Assembly: GCF_004295585.1 (NCBI RefSeq)
Contig: NZ_AP019400.1
Coordinates: forward strand, 959,501-1,023,500
From: Cohnella abietis
GTDB taxonomy: Bacteria > Bacillota > Bacilli > Paenibacillales > Paenibacillaceae
DNA length: 64,000 nt
Direction of reading: 5' to 3'
The notes under the pieces are model-generated. The model saw nothing but the letters and a program-made list of their open reading frames with translations. It searched no databases and had not been told where the DNA came from. A program made the translations under genes and the position numbers. Shown in pieces: positions 1 through 8,022 of the stretch (within the stretch, counting starts at the first letter, position 1; every line of letters begins with the position of its first letter).

Positions 1-2
1 CG

Positions 3-95
3 AACACCTTGTCGTTCGGCTGGGCGATTAATGAAGAAGGGCAAGCATCTTCTGAAGGAGCTAGTCTGTATCGTATCGAGCCCATACAACGCTAA
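3..95 (+). CDS. C-terminal end of an unidentified protein (partial)
   Basis: The window opens inside a reading frame that gives about 30 residues (ending SLYRIEPIQR) before a TAA. The frame has ordinary amino-acid composition and is followed by a hairpin terminator, which suits the tail of a real plus-strand gene. Too little is present to name a family. A competing frame on the same strand runs to about position 110, so the choice of frame is uncertain. Confidence 0.4.
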   Translation, partial: NTLSFGWAINEEGQASSEGASLYRIEPIQR

Positions 96-143
96 GAGAT
101 GGTAAGCCAGCTCCTCCTCTGAAGAGAGGGGCGGGGGCATAGT

Positions 144-190
144 AAGAGCCTTCAATTCCCTTTTTATTAAGGGTTTTGAAGGCTCTTTTA
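144..190. terminator. Hairpin terminator between convergent genes
   Basis: A 12-bp perfect inverted repeat (AAGAGCCTTCAA with TTGAAGGCTCTT) encloses a second small stem and is followed by a short T run. It lies between the plus-strand tail at the window start and the end of the minus-strand ParB-like gene, so it may serve both. Confidence 0.8.
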
Positions 191-217
191 GAAGACTGGC
201 TTGGAAGCTAGAAATTT

Positions 218-1348
218 CTACTGTTTGACAAGCATCATATCTTTAACCGTGCGCCACTCGGCCAAATGCTTCTCAAGATCCGCTATGAGAGTATCGACGT
301 CCTGTACGAACTGATCTCTCTCCACGCCTTCAAGATTTGGCAAGTCTTTAGGGGAAAGGTGGCTAGGGGCAGGTAATGTCGCAAGCAATAAATTCAGCAT
401 GCCCTCGATGAAGCTCGTAGGGACAGGATCTTCCTCGAAAATTTCGATAGACTCTGGCGCAGCGGGTCTATTGGGGTTGTACTTAGGTATGTCTCTTGAT
501 GAGTTCTCTGGTGCTTTTGCCTTTGTCGGGCTAGCCTCACTAGCAGGCGTCGTCGAACTATTTTCCGCGGGATCGGTTGAAGTGTCAGCACTATTCACCA
601 TTTCTGGTTCAATGATGCTCTTGCTCTTGGCCCGTTCCTTCTTGTTATGCTCAAATGTAGACCAGGTCTCTAGAAGCTGGGGTCCCGTCTTGAACAATAG
701 CTTTCCTTTAGTGCCATCGGAAATTTCCTTGTCCTTAAATAGGCGAGCAATCCGCTTGACGTCAGGAACGGACATTTCGTCTGTCGCCATTATCATGGCG
801 AGGGAATCGCGATATTCCATCGGCAAGTCCTTAAGGGGCATCAGTTGATCCTCAGTTAGCTTGTCCTTGCGGATTTCCGTACCGTATACAATGAGGGCTC
901 GCACGGCAGGACTAAACTTCAGTAGGTCCAGTTTGTTCTTGATGTAAGCTTCTGGCTTCCCGAGCTTGCCGGACATATACTTAATGGAGCTGCTGAATTT
1001 AGGGTCATTCAGTAGCTTGTTGAATGCCTCGGCTTCTTCAATCGGAGAGAAGCCTTGTCGAGTCAGATTTTCCGCGATTTGCTCCAAGTAGATTTCCATC
1101 TCATCCGTAACATTGGAAACGATACATGGAATCGTTGGACGGCCCAGCATTTTACAAGCTTTGTAGCGCCTGTTGCCGTAGATAATCTTAAATCTGCCAT
1201 CATTCGTCGTTCTTACTTTGATCGGGGAAAGAAGGCCGAGCTCTTCAATGCTACTCATCAATTCTTGAAGCGCTTCTTCATCGAACTGATATCTAGGTTG
1301 ATCTGTATCTTCATCTACTAGGTGTGTTTGAATTTCAATAATATCCAT
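218..1348 (-). CDS. ParB/Spo0J-like DNA-binding protein, orphan
   Basis: This 376-aa protein has a ParB N-terminal (ParBc/CTPase-type) domain at about residues 1-95 with the signature region YGNRRYKACKML (G58-N59-R60-R61, where canonical ParB has GERR). The typical ENLTRQGFSPIEEA segment follows at 93-106, then a KorB/ParB-like helix-turn-helix to about 185. Residues 240-310 form a Ser/Thr/Pro/Ala-rich linker, and the C-terminal 70 residues form a separate helical segment. It is longer than chromosomal Spo0J (about 280 aa), and no parA or soj lies beside it, so it is probably a ParB-family regulator or accessory partition protein rather than the main Spo0J. The ATG start has AGGAG eight bases upstream. 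Confidence 0.8.
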   Translation of the reverse strand: MDIIEIQTHLVDEDTDQPRYQFDEEALQELMSSIEELGLLSPIKVRTTNDGRFKIIYGNRRYKACKMLGRPTIPCIVSNVTDEMEIYLEQIAENLTRQGFSPIEEAEAFNKLLNDPKFSSSIKYMSGKLGKPEAYIKNKLDLLKFSPAVRALIVYGTEIRKDKLTEDQLMPLKDLPMEYRDSLAMIMATDEMSVPDVKRIARLFKDKEISDGTKGKLLFKTGPQLLETWSTFEHNKKERAKSKSIIEPEMVNSADTSTDPAENSSTTPASEASPTKAKAPENSSRDIPKYNPNRPAAPESIEIFEEDPVPTSFIEGMLNLLLATLPAPSHLSPKDLPNLEGVERDQFVQDVDTLIADLEKHLAEWRTVKDMMLVKQ

Positions 1349-1579
1349 TTATTTTCTCCTATCATTTGATTAGGTCGTCAATGGATGCGACAATGGGAAC
1401 ATATGTATTATATAACAGGGTTTGATTCCTGGGAATAAGATTGCCTTATTCAACTGCTGCTAATCGCTGTTTGCTGACCGCTTTTGTCGGTTTATTTTGC
1501 GTGAGATAGAAGAAAGCTGTAAGGTAGGTAGTACAAGTATTTATCATATACGATATGAACCAAAGGGGACAGTAACCTA

Positions 1580-2326
1580 ATGACTATACAATCTCAGCAG
1601 GATATCGAACAGCTAATGAAGATTGGCAAAATTGTCGCATTAACCATTGAAGAAATGAAAAAGAGCGCCGAGCCAGGTATGACAACAAGGGAGCTTGATC
1701 TCATTGGCAAGAGGATGCTCGATCGATACGGGGCTACTTCCGCTCCTATGAAGGATGTAGCTTTTCCAGCATATACTTGTATTAGCGTTAATGAAGAGGT
1801 TGCTCATGGTATTCCAGGTGATCGTATTTTGCAGGCGGGTGATTTAGTTAACATTGACGTCTCAGCAGAGCTAGATGGATTTTATGCCGATGCTGGACAG
1901 TCGTTCCAGATTCCCCCGGTCACCACTGAGATGGACAACCTATGCAAGTATACCTATTCTACAATGATGAAGGTCATCTCTAGCTTAAAGGCTGGAGTAA
2001 AGCTGAATCAGATTGGCAAAATCATGGAGGATGAGGCGCGGAAAGGCGGATATCGAATCATAGAGAATCTATGTAGTCACGGAGTGGGCAAGTCGCTTCA
2101 TGAGGAGCCGATTAATATACTTCCTTATTATGATCGTAGCGAGCGAAGAGTATTGAAGGCTGGTCAGGTCATTACATTCGAGCCTTTCCTGTCTACAGGA
2201 GCTACTTATGTTGTTGAGCAGGGCGATGGCTGGACGTTAACTGTTCCGGATAATAGCCGCGTTGCCCAGCATGAGCATACCATTATTATTACGAATGACA
2301 AACCTATTATTGTTACCGCGTGCTAA
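1580..2326 (+). CDS. map: Methionine aminopeptidase, type I
   Basis: This cytosolic metalloenzyme removes the initiator methionine from nascent proteins. All five metal ligands of the pita-bread fold are visible: D93 (VNIDVSAELDG), D104 (YADAGQSF), H167 (SHGVGKSLHEEP), E201 (ITFEPFLS) and E213 (VVEQGDGW). Catalytic-site H76 (EEVAHGIP) and H174 are also present. The length of 248 aa is normal for type I. It is not in the ribosomal-protein/secY/adk cluster where the housekeeping copy of Firmicutes sits, so it may be a second copy resembling B. subtilis YflG. The start is ATG with AAAGGGG about 11 bases upstream. The RNase H gene follows 34 bp downstream and is probably co-transcribed. Confidence 0.93.
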   Translation: MTIQSQQDIEQLMKIGKIVALTIEEMKKSAEPGMTTRELDLIGKRMLDRYGATSAPMKDVAFPAYTCISVNEEVAHGIPGDRILQAGDLVNIDVSAELDGFYADAGQSFQIPPVTTEMDNLCKYTYSTMMKVISSLKAGVKLNQIGKIMEDEARKGGYRIIENLCSHGVGKSLHEEPINILPYYDRSERRVLKAGQVITFEPFLSTGATYVVEQGDGWTLTVPDNSRVAQHEHTIIITNDKPIIVTAC

Positions 2327-2360
2327 GTTTTAGAAAATGGAGAAAAGAGGTCGCACATAG

Positions 2361-3020
2361 ATGGCAGCTAAGCAAAAATATTACGTAGTCTGGGTCGGCA
2401 GAAAACCAGGCGTCTATACAAGCTGGGCCGACTGCCAAGAGCAGATCAATAAATTTGATGATGCTAAATTTAAGTCATACGAAACTAGGGCAGCAGCTGA
2501 TGAAGCTTATAAAGCGGGATGGAAGAAGCATTGGGGGCAAGGTCAGGGGAAAGGGAAGGTTTCTAGCGGAAGCTCCTTCAAGCCTAGCTCCTCTGGGGTA
2601 GAGACGACTGAGGAAATTGACTATAACAGTATTTCCGTCGATGTAGGGACAAGTGGTAATCCTGGTCCGGTGGAATATAAAGGCGTGGATACGCAAACGG
2701 GCGAGGTTATTTTCTCCAAGGGACCTCTTAAGAAAGGGACGAACAATCTCGGAGAGTTTCTCGCCATCGTTCACGGATTGGCGTATTTGCAAAAAATCGG
2801 AAGCAACAAAACAGTGTATAGCGACTCTGTTAACGCACTGAAGTGGGTCAAACAAAAATCGGTGTCCTCAACATTAGTTAGGGACGAGTCGACCAAGGAA
2901 ATATGGGAGCTGGTCGACCGTGCAATTGAATGGTTAAAGACCCATTCTTATTCGAATAAGGTCGTGAAATGGCAGACGAAGCAATGGGGTGAGATTAAGG
3001 CCGATTACGGGCGGAAATAA
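2361..3020 (+). CDS. rnhA: Ribonuclease H with N-terminal viroplasmin domain
   Basis: This 219-aa protein has two parts. Residues 1-52 form the small RNA/DNA-hybrid-binding viroplasmin (RNase HI N-terminal) domain, with YYVVWVGRKPGVYTSWADC and KSYETRAAADEAYKAG. After a Gly/Ser-rich linker (60-85), residues 88-215 form an RNase H fold. The acidic catalytic set is present: D94 (ISVDVG), E132 (NNLGEFLA), D155 (VYSDSVNA) and D215 near the C-terminus. It should cleave RNA in RNA-DNA hybrids. It lies 34 bp after map on the same strand. Confidence 0.9.
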   Translation: MAAKQKYYVVWVGRKPGVYTSWADCQEQINKFDDAKFKSYETRAAADEAYKAGWKKHWGQGQGKGKVSSGSSFKPSSSGVETTEEIDYNSISVDVGTSGNPGPVEYKGVDTQTGEVIFSKGPLKKGTNNLGEFLAIVHGLAYLQKIGSNKTVYSDSVNALKWVKQKSVSSTLVRDESTKEIWELVDRAIEWLKTHSYSNKVVKWQTKQWGEIKADYGRK

Positions 3021-3022
3021 GC

Positions 3023-3193
3023 TCACTTAGTAGTTACCAAGCAATAAACTGCCAATAAGATAATGCTGGATATACCTACGTAAAATAGAGCTTTAAAGAA
3101 GGTTCCCGAGACCGTATTCGTTTCTATTTGGGGGTCGGGAGGTTTAGCATCATCGGATGCTGGAGTTTCTTGAATATCGTTGTAGGTTTGCAA
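3023..3193 (-). CDS. Small single-pass membrane protein, TTG start
   Basis: This 56-residue open frame starts at TTG with a strong ribosome binding site (AAAGGAG, seven bases upstream). The first 28 residues are hydrophilic and Asp/Pro-rich; the rest is one hydrophobic segment (about residues 32-53, FFKALFYVGISSIILLAVYC) ending in a short polar tail, so N-out or N-in single-pass topology is likely. It lies 27 bp downstream of the Cse60-like gene on the same strand and may be co-transcribed with it. No family is recognised. The confidence rests on the ribosome binding site, the membrane segment and the compact spacing. Confidence 0.6.
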   Translation of the reverse strand: MQTYNDIQETPASDDAKPPDPQIETNTVSGTFFKALFYVGISSIILLAVYCLVTTK

Positions 3194-3220
3194 AATAAAG
3201 ACTCCTTTCTTTGTGCTTGA

Positions 3221-3406
3221 TCATTTTGTTTTATAGACGACTAATATCGCACTTCTTTGATCAGTTTTGTTGGCAACGATTTGTTTGCCAATTGAACCGT
3301 AACAGATATTAATGACTTGGTCATCCTGAAGGGTAGCTAGGAATTCATTTGCTCTTTTCTCCGCTAGGGAACTGTCTGTATCTACAAACTCTTTAACTTG
3401 AACCAT
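3221..3406 (-). CDS. Cse60-like small sporulation protein
   Basis: This 61-aa protein begins MVQVKEFVDTDSSLAEKRAN and ends ILVVYKTK. The pattern of an N-terminal strand (VQVKEF), a helix and a C-terminal strand recalls the Cse60/DUF2758 family, which is forespore-expressed in Bacillus; the assignment is from memory of the family pattern. An in-frame ATG further upstream exists, but this start is chosen because GAGAGGAG lies seven bases before it. A tandem repeat array lies about 150 bp upstream. Confidence 0.6.
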   Translation of the reverse strand: MVQVKEFVDTDSSLAEKRANEFLATLQDDQVINICYGSIGKQIVANKTDQRSAILVVYKTK

Positions 3407-3549
3407 CTGCATGCTCCTCTCGCATAAATCAACAATACAGATAGCACCCCGCACATGACGCTGCGGAATGCCCATATGGGATCAACATAGCATGGAGAGC
3501 AGTAAGTGTCAACAAAAGGACGTAATAATAGGAAGAGAACGACACCTTG

Positions 3550-4275
3550 GGAGCAGATGCTCGAAAATTTCGAGCAACGGGTGTTTGGAGAGGCACGATT
3601 GGAGTTAGATGTACGATATTTTCGTGCAACAGGTGTTTGACGAGGTACGTTAGGAGTTAGATGTACGATATTTTCGAGTAACGGGTGTTTGGAGAGGCAC
3701 GTTTGGAGTTAGATGTACGAATTTTTCGAACAACGGGTGTCTGGAGAGACACGTTAGGAGTTAGATGTACGAAACTTTCGAACAACGGGTGTAGTGAGAG
3801 GCATGTTTGGAGGCAGACGTTCGATATTTTCGAGCAACAGGTGTTTGGCGAGGCACGTTTCGAGGTAGATGTACGATATTTTCGAGTAACAGGTGTTTGG
3901 CGAGGTACGTTTGGAGACAGATATACGAAATTTTCGAGTAACAGGTGTTTGGAGAGGTACGGGAGGAGTTAGATGTACGATATTTTCGAATAACAGGTGT
4001 TTGGAGAGGTACGTTAGGAGTTAGATGTACGATATTTTCGAGTAACGGGTCTCGGGAGAGGTACGTTAGGAGGCAGATGTACGATATTTTCGAGTAACAG
4101 GTGTCGGAAGAGGCACGTTAGGAGGCAGATGTACGAAATTTTCGAGTAACAGATGTTTGGAGAGGCACGACCGGAGAGAGAGGCTCGAAATTTTCGAGCA
4201 ACGGTTGTAGTGAGAGGCACGTTAGGAGGCAGATGTACGATATTTTCGAACAACGGGTCTCGGGAGAGGCACGGT
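3550..4275. repeat. Tandem array 1: 14 units, exact 52-bp period
   Basis: The core TTTTCGAGTAAC recurs at 3571, 3623, 3675, 3727, 3779, 3831, 3883, 3935, 3987, 4039, 4091, 4143, 4195 and 4247: thirteen consecutive spacings of exactly 52 bp although units differ by many substitutions. A typical unit runs from the core through AGGTGTTTGGAGAGG, ACGTTAGGAG, then TTAGATGTACGATA. In some units (about 3563 and 4175) the core is a near-perfect dyad GCTCGAAA-N-TTTCGAGC. Because 52 is not a multiple of three and few stops occur, long open frames appear on both strands, but they have no ribosome binding sites and encode only the repeat. The array sits between a terminator and the upstream side of the Cse60-like gene. 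Confidence 0.95.
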
Positions 4276-4309
4276 TAGCTACATAATGTACAATTTGCTC
4301 CCAAGGAAG

Positions 4310-4350
4310 CAAACAAGCCCCCCAGCCAAGTGTCGGGGGGCTTGTTTGTG
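4310..4350 (-). terminator. Terminator of the first sugar-importer operon
   Basis: A strong GC-rich hairpin (CAAACAAGCCCCCC paired with GGGGGGCTTGTTTG) lies just downstream of the last minus-strand permease gene and next to the end of array 1. Confidence 0.85.
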
Positions 4351-4365
4351 CTGCTAGAACTATAC

Positions 4366-5244
4366 CTATTTAAGGGAGCCTTCCGTAAGTCCGCTTACGA
4401 TGTGCTTGTGGAAAAATACATAAGCTAAGATCATCGGAATCGTGATTAGGGAAAGCGCAGAAAACAGCAACTTGTAGTTGGTCACATATCGGCTTGAGAA
4501 TGCAAGGAGACCGACAGGTAAAGTTTTAAGATCATCATTCTGAATATAGAGCATGGCGAGCAACAATTCATTCCAAGCGTTCAGCGAGGAGAAGATAGCA
4601 ACCGTAGCCAGGCCTGGCCCTAGCAAAGGAAGAATAATGCGAGTAAACAGAATGCGGTCGTTACACCCGTCAATCCGTGAGGCCTCAATCAAATCCTTAG
4701 GAATTGAGTCCAGAAAGGATTTTAACAAAAATACGGCCAAAGGCAATCCAACACCGATATACGGAAGGATAAGTCCCATATAAGAGTCTTTAAGATTTAA
4801 TCGGTCGAAAATATAGCTCTGAGCGATGAAAAAGGATTGCAGGGGCATAAACAGTCCGATGACGAAAAGCATGAGCAATCCATTGCTTCCCCGGAAACGC
4901 AGCTTGCTGAAGGAGAAGGCTGCCATACTAGCAAACAGCAAAATGAAAATGACTGTTAATGATGTGACAATGACACTATTCGTAGCGTAGGTGCTAATAT
5001 GGCCGATCTTCCAGGCGTCAACCCAGTTCTGAAAGTTAATATGGTCTGGAAACTTGAACGGGCTTGTGAATATATCACGATTTTCCCGGAAGGAGGACAG
5101 AACCAGCCATATCATTGGATAGAAGTAAAAACACGAGAGCACAATCATAAATCCATAATAAGAGATCCGGGACAGCCACTGAATCAAGCTATTACCGGTA
5201 TTGTTATTTTCTCTGTCTTTTGCGCTTAAAGCGGCAGCCGCCAT
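4366..5244 (-). CDS. Sugar ABC importer permease, MalG type
   Basis: This 292-aa inner-membrane protein has six predicted membrane segments and the cytoplasmic EAA loop of binding-protein-dependent permeases (EASRIDGCNDRILFTRIILP), which contacts the ATPase. The first 25 residues are polar, then the first membrane helix begins. ATG at 5244 is chosen because AGAGGTG sits about seven bases upstream; an upstream in-frame GTG lacks a site. It is the third gene of the order binding protein, MalF-type permease, MalG-type permease. No ATPase gene accompanies it. Confidence 0.9.
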   Translation of the reverse strand: MAAAALSAKDRENNNTGNSLIQWLSRISYYGFMIVLSCFYFYPMIWLVLSSFRENRDIFTSPFKFPDHINFQNWVDAWKIGHISTYATNSVIVTSLTVIFILLFASMAAFSFSKLRFRGSNGLLMLFVIGLFMPLQSFFIAQSYIFDRLNLKDSYMGLILPYIGVGLPLAVFLLKSFLDSIPKDLIEASRIDGCNDRILFTRIILPLLGPGLATVAIFSSLNAWNELLLAMLYIQNDDLKTLPVGLLAFSSRYVTNYKLLFSALSLITIPMILAYVFFHKHIVSGLTEGSLK

Positions 5245-5289
5245 GGGTAGCACCTCTTTCTCTTTGAATCCTTACAGCATTACAGCACA

Positions 5290-6180
5290 TTAATATTCTA
5301 ACGATCCGCTGTCTTTTTTCTTCAGCTTATTGGTTAAGATACCAATAAAGGCAATGACAATGGACATGATTACCGCGAGAGCCGAACCATAGCCGATGCT
5401 CATATTGTTGAACACGACCTTAACAACATAAGTCGTTACAATTTCAGTGGAATTATAAGGGCCACCATTAGTCATGACATAGAAGAGATCGAAGGCTTGG
5501 AACCCACCTAATACGCACAACATGATAGCAACGTCTACTAGATCCCTAATCATTGGAATTTTTATTTTGAAGAAAATATCCCAGTTGGTTGCGCCGTCCA
5601 AGTATGCAGATTCATACATATCATTCGGGATTCGCTGAATTCCGGCATAGAAGATAGTCATGTAATAGCCTGCGTATACCCAGCCCGATACGAAGGTAAC
5701 GGCATAGATAGCAAACTTAGGGTCTCCTAGCCATACTCGGGTCCAGCTTTCGAGTCCAACGCTGTTCAGTACGGCGTTTAACAATCCGAAATCGGAGTTG
5801 TACACGAACTTCCACAGGTAGGATACAACGATCATAGGGAGCATAACCGGTGTGAAAAAAGCGATACGGAACAATCCACTGCCTCGTCTGTTCATCGTAA
5901 TTAAGCCAGCAAGTATCAGTCCGCAGAAAACTTCAAGGATAACGGTCAAAATAATGTAGATGAAAATGTGCCAGTAGGATAGCAAGTAGATTCGGTCATG
6001 GAAAGCGCGAGCGTAGTTGTCGAATCCGATGAAATTCATTTTGCCGAATCCGTTCCAATCATAGAAGCTGAACGCGAAGGTCAGGAGAATTGGAACTAGA
6101 ATAGTTAGGCTGAACAACAATACGGAAGGGGCTACGAACAGGTAAGGAGAGATGCTAAATTTGTGTTTCTTGCGAATCAT
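5290..6180 (-). CDS. Sugar ABC importer permease, MalF type
   Basis: This 296-aa integral membrane permease has six hydrophobic segments and the EAA loop SAYLDGATNWDIFFKIKIP. It begins MIRKKHKFSISPYLFVAPSV, the usual start of the short MalF/UgpA group that lacks the long periplasmic loop. The start is set by GGAGG seven bases before the ATG at 6180; an in-frame ATG seven codons upstream lies before that site. It forms the channel with the MalG-type subunit encoded 45 bp downstream. Confidence 0.9.
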   Translation of the reverse strand: MIRKKHKFSISPYLFVAPSVLLFSLTILVPILLTFAFSFYDWNGFGKMNFIGFDNYARAFHDRIYLLSYWHIFIYIILTVILEVFCGLILAGLITMNRRGSGLFRIAFFTPVMLPMIVVSYLWKFVYNSDFGLLNAVLNSVGLESWTRVWLGDPKFAIYAVTFVSGWVYAGYYMTIFYAGIQRIPNDMYESAYLDGATNWDIFFKIKIPMIRDLVDVAIMLCVLGGFQAFDLFYVMTNGGPYNSTEIVTTYVVKVVFNNMSIGYGSALAVIMSIVIAFIGILTNKLKKKDSGSLEY

Positions 6181-6209
6181 TGTTCCACCTCCATAGAGCA
6201 TATACAGCA

Positions 6210-6246
6210 GGAGGCCGGCGTCGCGAAAGCGAATACGTCGGCCTCC
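6210..6246 (-). promoter_or_regulatory. Intercistronic hairpin between binding protein and permease
   Basis: A GC-rich inverted repeat (GGAGGCCG with CGGCCTCC plus additional inner pairing) without a T tract lies in the 73-bp gap between the solute-binding-protein gene and the first permease gene. Such structures often stabilise the upstream mRNA and give more binding protein than permease; that role is inferred. Confidence 0.6.
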
Positions 6247-6253
6247 TTAACGG

Positions 6254-7525
6254 TTATTTTTTCAATGGTGCTATCGTGTTGTCCAGTTCAGCAAGAGCAG
6301 CTCCAGGAGTTCTGACTCCTCCAAGAACTTGGGATATAGCCATGTTAAAGGCAGCTGCCACTTCGATGTTGTAGCCCGTATCTGGAGGAGAAACCAGCAT
6401 AGTGGACTTTTTCATCATATCAATCAGGCTTAGGGAGAGGGCGTCTGTCTTTTCTGCGTCTACTCCGCCTTTGGCAATTGGGATTGCGCCTGCTTTAGCT
6501 AGTAATTCAGATGATTCAGGAGAGCTATAAAGCGCCATGAAATCTACAGCTTCTTGGAATAGCTTGGATTTCTGGTTAATTACAAAACCATTCTGAACAC
6601 CAAGCACGCTTGTTTGGTCCCCTTTTCCATTCGGCATAGAAGGAAGGTTAAAGTAACCTAGCTCTAGTTCTGGAGCGCTTTCAAGAGCACTAGACACGAG
6701 CCAGCTACCAATAGGATGCATCGCAGCTTGACCATTAAAGAAGAGGACGTCGCCTTCATCATCGGAAATTGCGTTTACACTATTGTTGATGTATTGACTG
6801 TCCCACATTTGCTTGACGTAGCCGAATGCAGTGACAAAGTCAGGGGAATTAAATGGCTGTTCCAATTGAAGAGCAGCGCTGTAAGCTTCCTCACCGACAA
6901 CACGTGAGATAAGGTGCGAAATCCAGTTTCCGCCCGGCCATAGTTCCTTGTTACCTGATGCAATGGGTGTGATATTAGCTGCTTTAATCTTTTCGCAAAC
7001 GGCAATAAATTGTTCCCACGTTTGTGGGGGTTGAATACCTAGGTCAGTAAAGATCTTCTTGTTGTACCAAATGATATTGGATACATCGCTAGCTGTAGGA
7101 ATCATATAGGTTTTACCTTCTAATTCCATCCCTTTGAAATCACCAGGCTCGAATGAGTTTTTCAATCCATCCTGTTTTAAAGCCTCTGTTAAATCCGCTG
7201 CGTATCCGCTTTCTATCCTTGTTTTAAGGCGTTCTCCAGCCCATTCGAAATAAATGTCAGGGGCATTGGCGCCCGTAAGTAAGTTTGGAAGACCAACAGA
7301 TTGGTAGATGGCATCCTCTTGATAATTCAGCTCGACTTTAATATTGGGATGAGCGTCCTCATATTTACTTTTGATTTGTTCCCATACTTTAATGATGCCT
7401 TCACCAGGAGATACCATTGCAATTCGTAGAGTTGTATCCCTTTTTGAAGAAGAAGAAGATCCAGAACATCCTGCGATTGCTACTACAAGTGCGACTAGCA
7501 TGAGTCCAATTATCATTTTTTTCAT
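6254..7525 (-). CDS. Sugar-binding lipoprotein of ABC importer
   Basis: This 423-aa extracellular solute-binding protein (family 1, MalE-like) carries a lipoprotein signal peptide with lipobox VAIAGC (Cys20) followed by a Ser-rich tether. Family features follow: FTDLGIQPPQTWEQF in the first lobe and the hinge-region segment containing NGFVINQKSK and AVDFMALYSSPESSE. It captures an oligosaccharide outside the membrane for the two permeases encoded downstream. It is transcribed away from the SLH-protein gene, and the gap between them holds two copies of the likely GntR operator. AAAGGGG precedes the ATG. The substrate is not evident; linkage to GH4 and NagB suggests a beta-glycoside or amino-sugar disaccharide. 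Confidence 0.9.
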   Translation of the reverse strand: MKKMIIGLMLVALVVAIAGCSGSSSSSKRDTTLRIAMVSPGEGIIKVWEQIKSKYEDAHPNIKVELNYQEDAIYQSVGLPNLLTGANAPDIYFEWAGERLKTRIESGYAADLTEALKQDGLKNSFEPGDFKGMELEGKTYMIPTASDVSNIIWYNKKIFTDLGIQPPQTWEQFIAVCEKIKAANITPIASGNKELWPGGNWISHLISRVVGEEAYSAALQLEQPFNSPDFVTAFGYVKQMWDSQYINNSVNAISDDEGDVLFFNGQAAMHPIGSWLVSSALESAPELELGYFNLPSMPNGKGDQTSVLGVQNGFVINQKSKLFQEAVDFMALYSSPESSELLAKAGAIPIAKGGVDAEKTDALSLSLIDMMKKSTMLVSPPDTGYNIEVAAAFNMAISQVLGGVRTPGAALAELDNTIAPLKK

Positions 7526-7667
7526 CGTTTATGTGCCCCTTTTGTAAGATTTATTTAGTAAAGCACCTCTAATTACAGGTTCGGACCAGACAATACGGGT
7601 TGAACTTCACCGCCTTCAGTGGGTATATTTGTAATTTAATGTATACAAACCATACAATGTTTCTGAT

Positions 7668-7679
7668 TTGTAGTAACAA
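7668..7679. promoter_or_regulatory. Likely GntR-regulator operator, importer side
   Basis: The dyad TTGTAGTAACAA (TTGT-N4-ACAA) lies upstream of the sugar-binding lipoprotein gene. It matches, in inverse orientation, the copy at 7865 and four copies around the GntR and GH4 genes. Confidence 0.6.
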
Positions 7680-7825
7680 TATAACTGCATTGTAATGATC
7701 GTAACAACATATTGTCAATGGATTTATTCCAGAATATTGAGGTTTTGAAGGTTTTTTTAGAAGAACTACTTATAGTGGGAAGTAGAAAAAAATCAAAAAA
7801 AGTTTGTTGTGATGAAATAAACATA

Positions 7826-7854
7826 TTGACAATTTGTTATAATAATAAATAATA
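7826..7854 (+). promoter_or_regulatory. Probable promoter of the SLH-protein gene
   Basis: A perfect -35 hexamer TTGACA at 7826-7831 is followed, after about 17 bp of AT-only DNA, by ATAATA. The AT-rich stretch contains several possible -10 elements, so the exact -10 is uncertain. The putative operator at 7865-7876 would lie just at or after the transcription start. Confidence 0.5.
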
Positions 7855-7864
7855 AAGTAATGAA

Positions 7865-7876
7865 ATGTTACTACAA
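7865..7876. promoter_or_regulatory. Likely GntR-regulator operator, SLH-gene side
   Basis: ATGTTACTACAA is the reverse-orientation counterpart of the site at 7668 and overlaps the expected transcription start of the SLH gene, a position suited to repression. Confidence 0.6.
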
Positions 7877-7909
7877 TGTGACGAGGGGGACGGACAGGAA
7901 TTACCCGTT

Positions 7910-7924
7910 ATGTAATCGCTTTCT
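7910..7924. promoter_or_regulatory. Possible catabolite-responsive element (cre)
   Basis: ATGTAATCGCTTTCT matches the Gram-positive cre consensus WTGNAANCGNWWNCA with one mismatch at the last position. It lies about 100 bp before the SLH-protein start, where CcpA binding could block or modulate transcription. Confidence 0.45.
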
Positions 7925-8022
7925 GATTGTGTGTGCATGTTTAAGGTAGGGATCAAGCAAGACTGTACAGAACGATGGTGGTCACAATTAAAATGGAGTT
8001 TCGAGTCGAGGGAGGAACAAAA

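Noticed and set aside
399-848. 149-codon plus-strand frame inside the ParB-like gene
   Set aside because: It is antisense to a well-supported coding region and has no recognisable domain or ribosome binding site.
3685-4312. Long open frames on both strands across array 1, encoding short repeated peptides
   Set aside because: The 52-bp unit has few stops and shifts frame each copy, so open frames arise automatically. None has a ribosome binding site and no non-repeat sequence is encoded.
7636-7824. Minus-strand frame of about 60 codons between the importer and SLH genes
   Set aside because: It lies in the operator- and promoter-rich divergent region, is biased by AT-rich DNA and has no start signal.
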